Below are positions 15,538 to 24,053 of a stretch of DNA of 64,000 nucleotides, piece by piece. Below the pieces are notes generated by a model. That model was not told the origin of the DNA. It ran no database searches and saw only the letters and a list, made by a program, of their open reading frames with translations. Made by a program: the position numbers and the translations under genes. The stretch comes from Kitasatospora purpeofusca. GTDB lineage: Bacteria; Actinomycetota; Actinomycetes; Streptomycetales; Streptomycetaceae. The stretch covers positions 1 to 64,000 of the forward strand of contig NZ_JODS01000014.1 in NCBI RefSeq assembly GCF_000718025.1. Reading direction: 5' to 3'. Every line of letters starts with the position of its first letter. Position 1 is the first letter of the stretch.

Positions 15538-16449
15538 TCAGGCGATCACGCGGCGGACGGTGACCTCGTACTGGTCGACCGCGCCGTCCCAGCGGACGAC
15601 GACGGTGCCGCCCTGCGACTCGTCGTAGTCGTCGTAGTCGTCATCGTGATCGAAGTCAGCATCGTCGAAGTCGTTGTCCCCGTCGCCGTCCCCCTCGTCG
15701 TCCTGGCCGTCCTCGTCGTCGGCCGGGGCGAACCGCACGAGGGCGAGGTCGTGGGACTCCTCGTCGCAGAAGGCCGCCAGGTAGTCCCGCAGGGCCGGGT
15801 CGGCCACGCCGGCCACCAGTTCGTGGGCCTCCTCCTCCACCTCGTCGGCGCTGTCGCCGAGACCGGCCGGGACCAGTTCGGGCGAGGTGGCGGCGGTCAG
15901 GCCGGTGGCGGCGCAGAGGGCGTCGAGCAGGGTGTCACCGGAGGCGATCCGGCCCTGCCAGAGCGTCCACAACTCCCGGGGCAGGTCGGCCGAGGCGAGG
16001 TCGACGCCGTGGTGGCCGGCTATCCGGCCCAGGTCGGCGCCCAGCAGGGCACCGCGCCACTGGCCGCTCTCGGACTCCGCGACGGCGGCGGCGAGATCGG
16101 CGCCGAACGCGGCCAGCGTGTCGGGCAGTTCGCGCGGGTCGACCCAGAACAGCGACCGGCTCGCGTCGAACACCAACTCGGTCTCGGCGGTGTCACCCGG
16201 CGGGGTGAGCAGCAGGTGGCCGGGCTCGACCGTCTCCTCCCCCGCGAGCGCGGCCCGGCCGACCCACACCGGGTCGTGGTCGAGCTCGGCCTCGTCGAGG
16301 AAGTTGCCGCCGTAGTAGGCCCCGTAGCGGGCGTCCGCATCCCCGTGCTCGGCCGGCGGCCGGCCGAGCACCTCCCCGAAGGCCTGGGCCAGAGCGGCCG
16401 CCCACTCCGCGGAACGGCCGGGCGGCGGTGTGCTGTTCTCAAGCGTCAT
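15538..16449 (-). CDS. Hypothetical protein with a long acidic tract
   Basis: 303 residues, ATG 16449. The first 230 residues are mixed helical/strand and unassigned (WAAALAQAFGEVLGRPPAEH; FDASRSLFWVDPRELPDTL). Residues about 244-278 are almost entirely Asp, Glu, Gly and Tyr (for example DDEDGQDDEGDGDGDNDF), encoded by a GAC/GAT-rich run at about 15620-15720. A short beta segment (TVVVRWDGAVDQYEVTVRR) closes the protein. The acidic tract may bind cations or basic partners, but this is inference. Confidence 0.7.
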   Translation of the reverse strand: MTLENSTPPPGRSAEWAAALAQAFGEVLGRPPAEHGDADARYGAYYGGNFLDEAELDHDPVWVGRAALAGEETVEPGHLLLTPPGDTAETELVFDASRSLFWVDPRELPDTLAAFGADLAAAVAESESGQWRGALLGADLGRIAGHHGVDLASADLPRELWTLWQGRIASGDTLLDALCAATGLTAATSPELVPAGLGDSADEVEEEAHELVAGVADPALRDYLAAFCDEESHDLALVRFAPADDEDGQDDEGDGDGDNDFDDADFDHDDDYDDYDESQGGTVVVRWDGAVDQYEVTVRRVIA

Positions 16450-16497
16450 GGCGGGAGTACAGCACGGCCAACCGACAACACCGGCAACAGGGTTGGG

Positions 16498-17070
16498 TCA
16501 GCGGCTGTAGTCCTTGAGCTCCTCGGTGTCCAGGACCATGTCGAGACCGGGGAGCTCGACCCGCTCGCCGTAGTCGTAGGTCCGGGTCCCGCGGTAGCTG
16601 CCCTTGACCGGCTCGCTGTGGACGGTGACGGTGTCGTTGTCCCGGTCGACCAGCAGATAGAGCGGGATGCCGCTCTCCGCGTACGCCCGGGGCTTCTTGA
16701 CCCGGTCCCGCTCGTCGGCCCGACGGTCGAAGGAGGTGACCTCCGCGACCAGCAGGACACCCCGGGAGTCGGCCCACTCGCCTTGGCCGGCGAAGTACTT
16801 GGCGGGCGCCAGAGTGCCGTCCGGGCGCGCGTCGCCGTTCCCGTAGGACGGAATACGCAGACCCTGTTCAGCGAAGAGCCAGAGATCCGGACGATGCTGC
16901 ATGCAGATCCGCTGCAGCCACGCGATGATCTGGCCGTGGTCGCCGTCGGGAGCGGGCTTGACTCCGATTTCACCATCGATGAATTCGAGCGCGATCTCCT
17001 GGAGCGCAGCGGTCTCGGCGATCAGCTCGAATGCTTCGAGGCTCATCTGTGGACGGTCGTGGGTGATCAC
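16498..17070 (-). CDS. Uma2-family (DUF820) restriction-endonuclease-like protein
   Basis: 190 residues, GTG start at 17070 with GGAGGGGG seven bases upstream; a TTG start 42 bases further out is possible. The N-terminus THDRPQMSLEAFELIAETA is typical of Uma2 proteins. The PD-(D/E)xK-like core shows ARPDGTLAP, then LLVAEVTSFD and the helix RDRVKKPRAYAESGIPLYLLV. The family is widespread in Streptomyces with unknown substrates; nuclease activity is assumed from fold. It is on the same strand as its neighbours but separated by about 50-60 bases. Confidence 0.88.
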   Translation of the reverse strand: MITHDRPQMSLEAFELIAETAALQEIALEFIDGEIGVKPAPDGDHGQIIAWLQRICMQHRPDLWLFAEQGLRIPSYGNGDARPDGTLAPAKYFAGQGEWADSRGVLLVAEVTSFDRRADERDRVKKPRAYAESGIPLYLLVDRDNDTVTVHSEPVKGSYRGTRTYDYGERVELPGLDMVLDTEELKDYSR

Positions 17071-17130
17071 GTCGGTCCCCCTCCCCGGACGCTCCTCGGG
17101 ATGCAGCGGCAACGGTACCGCCCGGGCCGA

Positions 17131-17994
17131 TCAGCCGGTGGCGCGGACATAGATGTCGGCGGCGCCGGGGAGGCCGGCGGGGTCGGGGGCGACGTAGATG
17201 CGGCGGGCCCGGTTGTGGATGGCGTCGGTGCCGAGGAGGGGGTCGTCGGTGTCCTCGGGAACCGGGGTGGAGGTGGGGGTGGGGCCGGTCTCGGCGGCGG
17301 GGTCGACGGCCGGGGCGATGTGCTCCGTGGGCTCCGGGTCGGCGGCCCCGGTGGCGGGCTCGGCGGTGTCCGCCGGGTCGCCCTCGGGGGCCGGACCGTC
17401 GGTGGGCGCCTCGTCGGCCGTCGCGGAGGGCGAGGCGGCGGGCGAGGCGGAGAGCGAGCCGACGGGCAGGGCGGTGGGCAGCGCGGAAGGCGAGGCGGAC
17501 GGCGAGGCCGAAGCCGGCAGCGGCGCCCCCAGCTCCGGGGCGGAGGCCGGCTCGTCGCCGCCCAGCGCCTCGGTCAGGTCGGCGGGCAGCGGCGCGGCGG
17601 CGCCGGGGGCGGGCAGGTCGTAGGTGCGCAGGAAGTCGCCGATGCCGACCTCTCGCCCGCCCGCCAGCCGGTAGTGCAGATAGGCGACGGGCAGGCCGTC
17701 CGCCCCGCGCGTGTAGACGGCGCCGACCGGGACGTAGTAGCGGCCCGCGCCGGGGTGCTGGGAGGGGTGGAGCCCGGCCAGCAGTTCGGCGCGGTCGCGG
17801 TCGGTCTCGATGGCCCCCCGGCCGACGGTGAGCGCGTTGACGCCCCGGACGGCGAGGGCCGCCAGCACCGACACCGAGACCACCAGGCCGATCGCGACGG
17901 TGCGGCGCAGCACCGGCCGGCCGTGCAGCGCCGGCCAGGAGTCGCTGGTCGCACGCTCGGGCGGCGATCCGCCGTCGGGCCCTCGTTGCCTCAC
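17131..17994 (-). CDS. Membrane-anchored protein with Pro/Ala/Ser-rich tail
   Basis: 287 residues from GTG 17994, preceded by GGGAAC. One transmembrane segment at about residues 30-50 (TVAIGLVVSVSVLAALAV), then a small extracellular domain (RYYVPVGAVYTRGADGLPVAYLHYRLAGG...) and a long low-complexity tail with repeated ASPSASPSA blocks and Glu/Asp-Pro stretches. It ends in a short conserved-looking piece (ARRIYVAPDPAGLPGAADIYVR). It probably lies on the outer face of the membrane. No family recognised. Confidence 0.7.
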   Translation of the reverse strand: MRQRGPDGGSPPERATSDSWPALHGRPVLRRTVAIGLVVSVSVLAALAVRGVNALTVGRGAIETDRDRAELLAGLHPSQHPGAGRYYVPVGAVYTRGADGLPVAYLHYRLAGGREVGIGDFLRTYDLPAPGAAAPLPADLTEALGGDEPASAPELGAPLPASASPSASPSALPTALPVGSLSASPAASPSATADEAPTDGPAPEGDPADTAEPATGAADPEPTEHIAPAVDPAAETGPTPTSTPVPEDTDDPLLGTDAIHNRARRIYVAPDPAGLPGAADIYVRATG

Positions 17995-18173
17995 TGTTCC
18001 CGTTCCCCCGGTCGTCGTCGTGGTCGCCCGGTAGGGGGCGCGGCCGTTCGTGGTGCTCGTCCTGGACCCTACGCTCCGAGTTCCGAATGGGACCAACCAC
18101 CCCGATCAGCCTCGTGCACCCCTCCGCCCGACGTCCACCCGGCCTTCCGCCCAGCCCTCCGCCGGCCCTCCGC

Positions 18174-19211
18174 TCAGCCCAGGTACGCGGGCGCCACCGC
18201 CGCCTCCAGCAGCCGCCCGGCCGCACCGCTGCCGTCGGCGGGGACGGTCCACAGGTCGGCGCCGAAGTCGCCGGGCATGGCGTAGAGCAGGGTGCGGTCG
18301 TCGGACCAGACGGCCTGGTCGTCGATGCTCCGCTGCTCGGCGGTGGCGGTCTCGGTCATGGTGGCGAGGTCGAGGACGTACAGCCGCCAGGGGGCGTCCG
18401 CGGAGGCGCCGGGCACGCGCTTCTTGTAGGCGATCCGGGTGCCGTCCGGCGAGAGGGACGGGCACTCGACGTTCTGGTGCAGGGTGGTGAGGGTGCGGGC
18501 GGCGAGGTCGCCGCGGACCAGGTGAGTCTGGCCGCCGGTGGCGACGGTGGCGTAGAAGGTGTTGTCGTCGGCGAAGGTCACGCCCCAGACGTTGATGTCC
18601 GGCGCCCGGTACGGCTTGCCGTCCTTGACCACGTCGAACTCCTCCAGGTTCTCCCGGAGGTTCCAGTCGCGGACGTCGACGATCGAGGTGCGGGTGGAGA
18701 AGTCGGTGCCCGCGTAGGAGTCGCCGCTGACGAAGACGGTCCAGGCGGCGAGGTGGCCGGAGGGCGAGACCCGGGAGCGGGTGGGGATGCCGGCGGCCGG
18801 GAAGGAGCGCAGTTCGCGCAGGTGGTCGTCGAGGACGACGGCCCGGTAGGTGTCCTGGAGGGCGCCCCGGTCGGCCCGCAGGCAGATGCCGGTGCCGGCG
18901 GCGGCGTAGAAGCGCAGGCACTGGACGCCGGAGGAGGTGCGCGGGCCGTCGGGGTGCCCGGCGGGGACGGTGACGACCTCGTCGCGGTGCGGGCCCCAGG
19001 CCATGTTGCGGAAGACCAGCTGCCGGGCGGCCGGGTCCTTGAGGGTGACCTCGCCCCGGGTGACGACCGGGCCGCCGGCCTGGGGGCGGTCGCGTTCGGC
19101 GGAGCGGTCGGAGGCCCACAGCACGGCGCCGGTGCCGACAGCGCCGAGCAGGACGACGGCGACCAGCAGGATCAGCACCCGGGTGCGGTTCGGGAGGGTG
19201 GTGGTGGTCAC
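18174..19211 (-). CDS. Membrane-anchored TolB/PD40-type beta-propeller protein
   Basis: 345 residues, GTG 19211 overlapping the preceding TGA by GTGA coupling. One N-terminal transmembrane helix (RVLILLVAVVLLGAVGTGAVL), then blades with PD40/TolB signatures: CPSLSPDGTRIAYKK, RSRVSPSGHLAAWTVF, DDQAVWSDDRTLLYAMPG. It probably acts outside the membrane in protein interaction. It is the third gene of an operon with an MFS exporter and a secreted phosphoesterase. This trio arrangement suggests a shared cell-envelope function. Confidence 0.85.
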   Translation of the reverse strand: MTTTTLPNRTRVLILLVAVVLLGAVGTGAVLWASDRSAERDRPQAGGPVVTRGEVTLKDPAARQLVFRNMAWGPHRDEVVTVPAGHPDGPRTSSGVQCLRFYAAAGTGICLRADRGALQDTYRAVVLDDHLRELRSFPAAGIPTRSRVSPSGHLAAWTVFVSGDSYAGTDFSTRTSIVDVRDWNLRENLEEFDVVKDGKPYRAPDINVWGVTFADDNTFYATVATGGQTHLVRGDLAARTLTTLHQNVECPSLSPDGTRIAYKKRVPGASADAPWRLYVLDLATMTETATAEQRSIDDQAVWSDDRTLLYAMPGDFGADLWTVPADGSGAAGRLLEAAVAPAYLG

Positions 19212-20689
19212 GAGGGCACCTCGGAGTCGTCGGTCGTGGGGGCGGACTCGCCGGGAGCCGCGACGGGAGCGGCGGCGGGCCCGCGCAGGACGAACGCCGC
19301 GCCGGTGACGCAGCCGGCCAGCGCCAGCGCCGACCAGGTCAGCGCGGTGGTGCCGCCGACCGCGCTCCACAGCGCGCCGAACGCCAGCGAGCAGGCGAAC
19401 CGGGCCAGCGCCTGCCCGGTGCCGACCAGGGCGAGGCCGGCGCCGCGCCGCTCGGCGGGGACGGTGTCGGCCGCGGCGGCGGCGAGCACGCCGTCCGTGG
19501 CGGCGTAGAAGGAGCCGTGCAGCAGCAGGACGCAGACCACGGCGGCCGGGCCGTCCAGCGGCGACAGCAGCAGGCCGTAGGCGAGCAGCAGGACGCCGTG
19601 CCCGGCCAGGAACAGCCGGCGGCGGCCGATCCGGTCGGCGAGCGCGCCGAGCGGCACGGCGAGCAGCAGGAAGGCGCCCGCGGTGCCGAGCGGCAGCAGC
19701 GGGAAGTACTCGACGGAGAGGCCGAGCCGGCGCTGCACCAGCAGGTAGAGGAAGGAGTCGCTGACGGTGGTGAGGCCGAGCAGCACCGCGCACACGGTGA
19801 GCCGGCGCAGGCCGGGGATGCGCAGCAGCGCGAGCCCGTCCCGCAGCCGGGGGCGGGCGTCGGACGCTGCGGCGCCGGAGGACGGTTCGGCGCCGGAGGA
19901 CGGTTCTGCGCCCGAGGACGGTTCGGCGCCGTCGAGCCGGTTCGGCACGAACAGCAGCAGGACGAGGACGCCGAGCACCGCGACGCACCCGCTGACCGCG
20001 AACACCGCGTGGTAGCCCTGCTGCTGGCCGCCGTCGGCGAGCATCGGGCCGCCGGCCAGCCGCAGCACGAGGAAGGCGGTGAGCGGGCCGAGCAGCGCGC
20101 CCGCGGTGTCCATGGCCCGGTGGACGCCGAACGCCCGGCCGCGGTGGGCCGGTTCGGTGGCGAGCGAGATCATCGCGTCGCGCGGGGCGGTGCGCAGGCC
20201 CTTGCCGGTGCGGTCGACGGCGATCACGGCGCCGATCAGCGGCACGGTGTGGGCGAGCAGCAGCAGCGGCTTGCAGAGCGCGGACAGTCCGTAGCCGACG
20301 GCGGCGACGGCCTTGTGCCGGGACGCCCCGTCGCGCCCCCGGCGGTCGGCGAGGTGGCCGCCGAGCAGGCGGACGACGGCGCTGAAGCCGTTCTGGATGC
20401 CGTCGAGCAGGCCGAAGCCGAGCGGGGACAGGCCGAGGCCGGTGAGCAGGTAGAGCGGCAGGACGGCGCTGACCATCTCGGACGAGACGTCGGTGACCAG
20501 GCTGACCACGCCCAGGGCCACCACGGTGCCGGGGACGGCCGCCCGGGCGACGGTGCGGCGGCCGTCGCCGGTGCTGCCGTCCACGGTCCCGGGTCCGTCG
20601 CCGGGGCCGTCGGCGGCCTCCCGCCGCCCCGGCCGGGTCTCGGCCGGGGCGACGGGGGCCTTGGAGCTGCGGGAGTCCGCGACGTACAC
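19208..20689 (-). CDS. MFS transporter
   Basis: 493 residues, about 12 hydrophobic segments. Starts at GTG 20689, five bases after the upstream gene's stop. Motif-like LLGGHLADRRGRDG between TM2 and TM3 and RTGKGLRTAPRDAMIS further on fit the major facilitator superfamily. A cytoplasmic loop around residues 255-275 contains three copies of GAEPSS from an 18-bp DNA repeat. Substrate cannot be read from sequence. Middle gene of the phosphoesterase/MFS/propeller operon. Confidence 0.9.
   Translation of the reverse strand: MYVADSRSSKAPVAPAETRPGRREAADGPGDGPGTVDGSTGDGRRTVARAAVPGTVVALGVVSLVTDVSSEMVSAVLPLYLLTGLGLSPLGFGLLDGIQNGFSAVVRLLGGHLADRRGRDGASRHKAVAAVGYGLSALCKPLLLLAHTVPLIGAVIAVDRTGKGLRTAPRDAMISLATEPAHRGRAFGVHRAMDTAGALLGPLTAFLVLRLAGGPMLADGGQQQGYHAVFAVSGCVAVLGVLVLLLFVPNRLDGAEPSSGAEPSSGAEPSSGAAASDARPRLRDGLALLRIPGLRRLTVCAVLLGLTTVSDSFLYLLVQRRLGLSVEYFPLLPLGTAGAFLLLAVPLGALADRIGRRRLFLAGHGVLLLAYGLLLSPLDGPAAVVCVLLLHGSFYAATDGVLAAAAADTVPAERRGAGLALVGTGQALARFACSLAFGALWSAVGGTTALTWSALALAGCVTGAAFVLRGPAAAPVAAPGESAPTTDDSEVPS
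19871..19924. repeat. 18-bp in-frame tandem repeat, three units
   Basis: Unit GGCGCCGGAGGACGGTTC; the third unit differs at two bases. It encodes the GAEPSS repeats in the MFS loop and is likely variable in copy number. Confidence 0.85.
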
Positions 20690-20694
20690 GGGCG

Positions 20695-21633
20695 TCAGTT
20701 CCAGATGCCGGTGACGGTGGCGGCGGTGGCGGCGTTGCCCGCGTGGCTGGTCAGGCCGGCGAGGTCCTCCAGGGTGCGCAGCACGTTGTAGTGGTTGTAG
20801 GTGGTGGCGGTGGTGGAGCCCGGGGTGACGTGGGCGCCGTAGAAGACGGTGGGGATGCGGTTGCCGGCGAGGCGGTTGTCCTCGTCGAAGGTGACGACGA
20901 GGAGGCTGTTGTTGGCCTTGGCCCAGGTGGCGTAGGCGCCCAGCTTGTTCTTGATCCAGGTGTCACCGGTGCCGACCGAGCAGTCGTGCATGTCGTTGCA
21001 CAGGTCCGGGACGACGAAGGAGACCTTCGGCAGGGTCGCGTAGTTCGTCGGGAACTGGGTCATGGTGTACGCGGTGTTGGTCGGCACGTTGGAGAAGCCG
21101 AACCACGGGTTGTGCTTCTGCGCGTACTTGCCACTGGAACACACGGTCGAGCCCTGGCTCGGCAGGCCCTCGTTGTAGCTGCCCCAGGTCTTGCCGGCGG
21201 CGATCAGCTCGGAGGCGAGGTTCGGCTTGTTGATCGAGCCGACGGAGACGCAGCTGTCGTCGGTGCGGCCCTGGTTGGAGCCGGAGAACAGCTGGTAGTA
21301 GTTGGGCTCGCTGGGGTGGGTGAGCCCGAACGACTGGGTGAGGGTGGCGCCGCCGGCGGCGAGGGTGTTGTTGATGTACGGCGCGCTGGAGCTGCCGATG
21401 ACCTGGGTGTAGGCGTGGTTCTCCAGGACGACGACGACCACGTGGTCGGGCGCCGGCAGGGCGGCGGCCGAGGCGGTGGTGCCGGTGGCGGCCCAGAGGC
21501 CGAGCGAGCCGGCGACGAGGCCGAGCCCGGCGGCCGAGGCGGTCAGCGTGCGGCGGCGGGGGCGGCTCGGGGCGGCACCCCCGGCGCTCGGGGTGGTGGC
21601 GCTCATGTCAACAGTGTCGGGAGTTTCGGGCAT
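20695..21633 (-). CDS. Secreted phosphoesterase (acid-phosphatase-like)
   Basis: 312 residues; ATG 21633 has GGAGGA five bases upstream. An N-terminal signal with RPRRRTLTASAAGLGLVAG may be Tat- or Sec-dependent and is followed by ASAAALPAPDH. The mature part has VVVVLENHAYTQVIG, THPSEPNYYQLFSGSNQG, VPDLCNDMHDCSVGTGD and VVTFDEDN, the pattern of the phosphoesterase family (PF04185-type, which includes bacterial acid phosphatases and phospholipase C-like enzymes). A PHO-box-like repeat stands about 150 bases upstream. First gene of the operon. Confidence 0.9.
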   Translation of the reverse strand: MPETPDTVDMSATTPSAGGAAPSRPRRRTLTASAAGLGLVAGSLGLWAATGTTASAAALPAPDHVVVVVLENHAYTQVIGSSSAPYINNTLAAGGATLTQSFGLTHPSEPNYYQLFSGSNQGRTDDSCVSVGSINKPNLASELIAAGKTWGSYNEGLPSQGSTVCSSGKYAQKHNPWFGFSNVPTNTAYTMTQFPTNYATLPKVSFVVPDLCNDMHDCSVGTGDTWIKNKLGAYATWAKANNSLLVVTFDEDNRLAGNRIPTVFYGAHVTPGSTTATTYNHYNVLRTLEDLAGLTSHAGNAATAATVTGIWN

Positions 21634-21783
21634 GGTGTCCTCCGTGCGTCGGGATCGGCGGCGGGCAGGGCAGGCTTTCCCGGCCGCCGGGAACTGCCGG
21701 GTGGGAGAGGCCGCCGGTCGGGGCACCGGCGGTTTCGGAGCGCCGCAAACAGTAGGAGCGGCCCGGTGGCGCGGGCCTCGGGC

Positions 21784-21805
21784 CGGAGGTGAAGAACTGG
21801 CGAAC
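21784..21805 (-). promoter_or_regulatory. PHO-box-like direct repeat before the phosphoesterase gene
   Basis: Reading leftward: GTTCGCCAGTT then CTTCACCTCCG, two 11-base units matching the PhoP consensus GKTCAYYYRSG fairly well. The rest of the 441-base gap (21634-22074) is the divergent promoter region toward the cobalamin genes; no riboswitch-like structure was found there. Confidence 0.5.
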
Positions 21806-22074
21806 AGGGATCGGTGGCCGAGCTTCGCCGCCGGACGGAGGCGGGGGAACGTCACATTCGGCCCGATTGACCCGTCCGTCGCGGGCGTGGTGGGATTTCC
21901 GGCGGCCCCGACGCCCGGTATCGCCCTGACCTGCGGCATTCCGCCCGACCGGCGACCGACGGATTTCGGCCGCCCCCGGTGGCCGCCGGGCCGGGCCGTC
22001 CGGCGCGCGGCCCTCGGGCAGGTGTCGGGCGGGTGACGTGGAGGAGCGGGACGTGAGCGGACGGTGAGTACGGC

Positions 22075-22512
22075 GTGAGGAATCCGGACGGGGACGGGCG
22101 GCTCTTCGTCGGCGAGGACCTCGTCGTCGGTGTCGGCGTGCGCGCGACCGCCACCGGGACGGAGCTGCTGGGGCTGGTCCGGCGCACCCTCGCCGGGGCC
22201 GGACTGCCCGCCGACGCCGTCCGCGCGCTCGCGACCCTCACCGGCAAGGGCGGCCACCCCGCCGTCCGGGCGGCCGCGCAGGCGCTCGGCGTCCCCGTGG
22301 CCGAGTACCCGGCCGGGGCGCTGGCCGCCGTCCGGGTGCCGAACCCGTCCGGCACCGTCGGCGCGGCGGTCGGGACGCTCAGCGTGGCCGAGGCGGCGGC
22401 GCTGGCGGCGACGGGCGGCGGCGAACTCCTCGTCCCCAAACGGAAGACCGCGTCCGCGACGGCCGCCGTCGCCCGCACCCCCCACCACCGGAACGCAGGA
22501 GAGCGCCCGTGA
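22075..22512 (+). CDS. CobE/CbiG C-terminal-domain cobalamin biosynthesis protein
   Basis: 145 residues, GTG start. Core motif VVGVGVRATATGTELLGLVR, then LATLTGKGGHPAVRAAAQALG and VPVAEYPAGALAAVRVPNPS, as in the CobE/GbiG C-terminal domain that assists in the oxygen-independent corrin ring contraction route. It is much shorter than a full CbiG, so it is the stand-alone CobE form. It overlaps the next gene by four bases (GTGA), which points to translational coupling. Upstream, GGAGGAG is followed by a four-codon open frame starting GTG AGC GGA CGG TGA. Confidence 0.85.
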   Translation: MRNPDGDGRLFVGEDLVVGVGVRATATGTELLGLVRRTLAGAGLPADAVRALATLTGKGGHPAVRAAAQALGVPVAEYPAGALAAVRVPNPSGTVGAAVGTLSVAEAAALAATGGGELLVPKRKTASATAAVARTPHHRNAGERP

Positions 22513-23588
22513 CCCCTCACTCCCCCGCCGGACCCTCCGAACCCGGCGCGCACGAGCCGGACCTGCGCCACCACGGGGACGCCGAGGTCCGCGCCGACGG
22601 CGCCGACCTGGTCGACCTCGCCGTCAACGTCCGCACCGGCACGCCCCCGGACTGGCTGCGGGCACGCCTCGCCGCCACCCTCGCCGACCTCGCCGCGTAC
22701 CCCGACGGCACCGCCGCCCGCGCCGCCGTCGCCGCCCGGCACGGCCGCCCGGTGGAGGAGGTGCTGCTCACCTCCGGCGCCGCCGAGGCGTTCGTCCTGC
22801 TCGCCCGCGTACTGACGCCACGTCACATCACGGTGGTGCACCCCCAGTTCACCGAGCCCGAGGCCGCCCTGCGGGACGCCGGACACCCGGTGCACCGCGC
22901 CCTGCTCTCCCCCGCCGAGGGCTTCCGGCTGACCGCCGGCGCCGTCCCGGAGGAGTCCGACCTGGTGGTGCTCGGCAACCCCACCAACCCCACCTCCGTC
23001 CTCCACCCGGCCGCCGCCGTCGCCGCCCTGGCCCGGCCCGGCCGCACCCTGGTGATCGACGAGGCGTTCATGGACACCGTGCCCGGGGAGAGCGAATCCC
23101 TGGCCTCCGCAAGGGAGTTGCCGGGCCGGGTGGTGGTCCTGCGCAGCCTCACCAAGACCTGGGGCCTGGCCGGGCTGCGGATCGGCTACGTACTCGGCCC
23201 GGCCCCGCTGATCGCCCGGCTCGGCGCCGCCCAGCCGCTGTGGCCGGTGTCCACCCCGGCCCTGGTCGCCGCCGAGGCCTGCTCGGCCCCGGCCGCGCTC
23301 GACGAGGCCGAACGCGCCGCCCACGAGCTCGGGCTCCGGCGCGACCACCTGCTGAAGGGCCTGGCCGCCCTCCCCGAGGTCCGGGTGCACGGCGAACCGG
23401 CGGCGTCCTTCGTGCTGGTCGAGCTGCCCGACGCGGCCACCGTGCGCGACCGGCTGCGCGAACGCGGCTTCGCGGTCCGCCGGGGCGACACCTTCCCCGG
23501 CCTCGGCCCGGACTGGCTGCGCATCGCCGTCCGGGACGAGGGCACCACGGACGCGTTCCTCGCCGCGCTCGCCGAGGCCCTGGGTTAG
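22509..23588 (+). CDS. cobC: Threonine-phosphate decarboxylase-like aminotransferase (cobalamin pathway)
   Basis: 359 residues, class I/II PLP aminotransferase fold. GAAEAFVLLARVLTP, PTNPTSVL (with the GNPTNPT pyridine-binding turn), VIDEAFMD and the PLP-lysine in RSLTKTWGLAGLRIGY. In cobalamin synthesis the homologous enzyme makes (R)-1-amino-2-propanol phosphate from threonine phosphate. Coupling to the CobE gene supports this over a histidinol-phosphate aminotransferase assignment. GTG start. Its TAG overlaps the TAA of the next, convergent, gene. Confidence 0.85.
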   Translation: MTPHSPAGPSEPGAHEPDLRHHGDAEVRADGADLVDLAVNVRTGTPPDWLRARLAATLADLAAYPDGTAARAAVAARHGRPVEEVLLTSGAAEAFVLLARVLTPRHITVVHPQFTEPEAALRDAGHPVHRALLSPAEGFRLTAGAVPEESDLVVLGNPTNPTSVLHPAAAVAALARPGRTLVIDEAFMDTVPGESESLASARELPGRVVVLRSLTKTWGLAGLRIGYVLGPAPLIARLGAAQPLWPVSTPALVAAEACSAPAALDEAERAAHELGLRRDHLLKGLAALPEVRVHGEPAASFVLVELPDAATVRDRLRERGFAVRRGDTFPGLGPDWLRIAVRDEGTTDAFLAALAEALG

Positions 23589-24007
23589 CGGGAGGCGGGC
23601 CGGCCGAGGGCGGCGGACGTCTCGACGGGCCCCGACACCGACCCCGTCACCGATCCCGTCACCGATCCCGTGACCGGATCCGGGGCCGGACCCGGGACGG
23701 TGAGCGTCGGCGTGCCCGAGGGCGTCGTCACCATCACCGTGATCGGCGTCGAACGCCCGCCCGACCCGCCGTCCCCCGAGGTCAGGAGCACCACCGCCAG
23801 GGTCGCCCCGGCCATCCCGACCACGGCCCAGCGCGCCCACCGCGCCGCCCGTCCACCCGCGCTCCCGTCCGCGCCCTCGCCGCGCTCGCCGTCCTCGCCC
23901 TCGCTGTACACGCCCTTGCTGTGCACGCCCTTGCCCGCCGTGTCCTCGAACTGCCGGTGCCCGCCGCCCATCCCGGTCGCCTCCCCGGACTCGGTTCTGG
24001 TACTCAT
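23585..24007 (-). CDS. Small membrane protein with tandem VTGS repeats
   Basis: 140 residues, ATG 24007 with AGGAGG five bases upstream. A charged N-terminal half is followed by one transmembrane segment (WARWAVVGMAGATLAVVLLT) and a Thr/Pro-rich tail with three VTGS repeats. Probably N-in, C-out. The 3' end overlaps the CobC-like gene's stop by four bases on the opposite strand. No family recognised. Confidence 0.7.
   Translation of the reverse strand: MSTRTESGEATGMGGGHRQFEDTAGKGVHSKGVYSEGEDGERGEGADGSAGGRAARWARWAVVGMAGATLAVVLLTSGDGGSGGRSTPITVMVTTPSGTPTLTVPGPAPDPVTGSVTGSVTGSVSGPVETSAALGRPASR
23640..23675. repeat. 12-bp tandem repeat, three units, in a small membrane protein gene
   Basis: GACCCCGTCACC, GATCCCGTCACC, GATCCCGTGACC on the plus strand, encoding VTGS repeats on the minus strand. 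Confidence 0.8.
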
Positions 24008-24053
24008 GGGACCTCCTGGAGCCGCAACCGGTTCCGCCTTCCCGGGAAACCCC

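Noticed and set aside
15229..18285. Very long open frame of over 1000 codons on the plus strand
   Set aside because: It runs antisense through the recognisable acidic protein, Uma2 and membrane protein genes, and is compositionally Gly/Val/Arg-rich. A GC-bias shadow.
21634..22074. Cobalamin riboswitch upstream of the cobalamin genes
   Set aside because: I could not find a B12-box-like core or a consistent set of stems; the gap holds only a PHO-like site and the ribosome site region.
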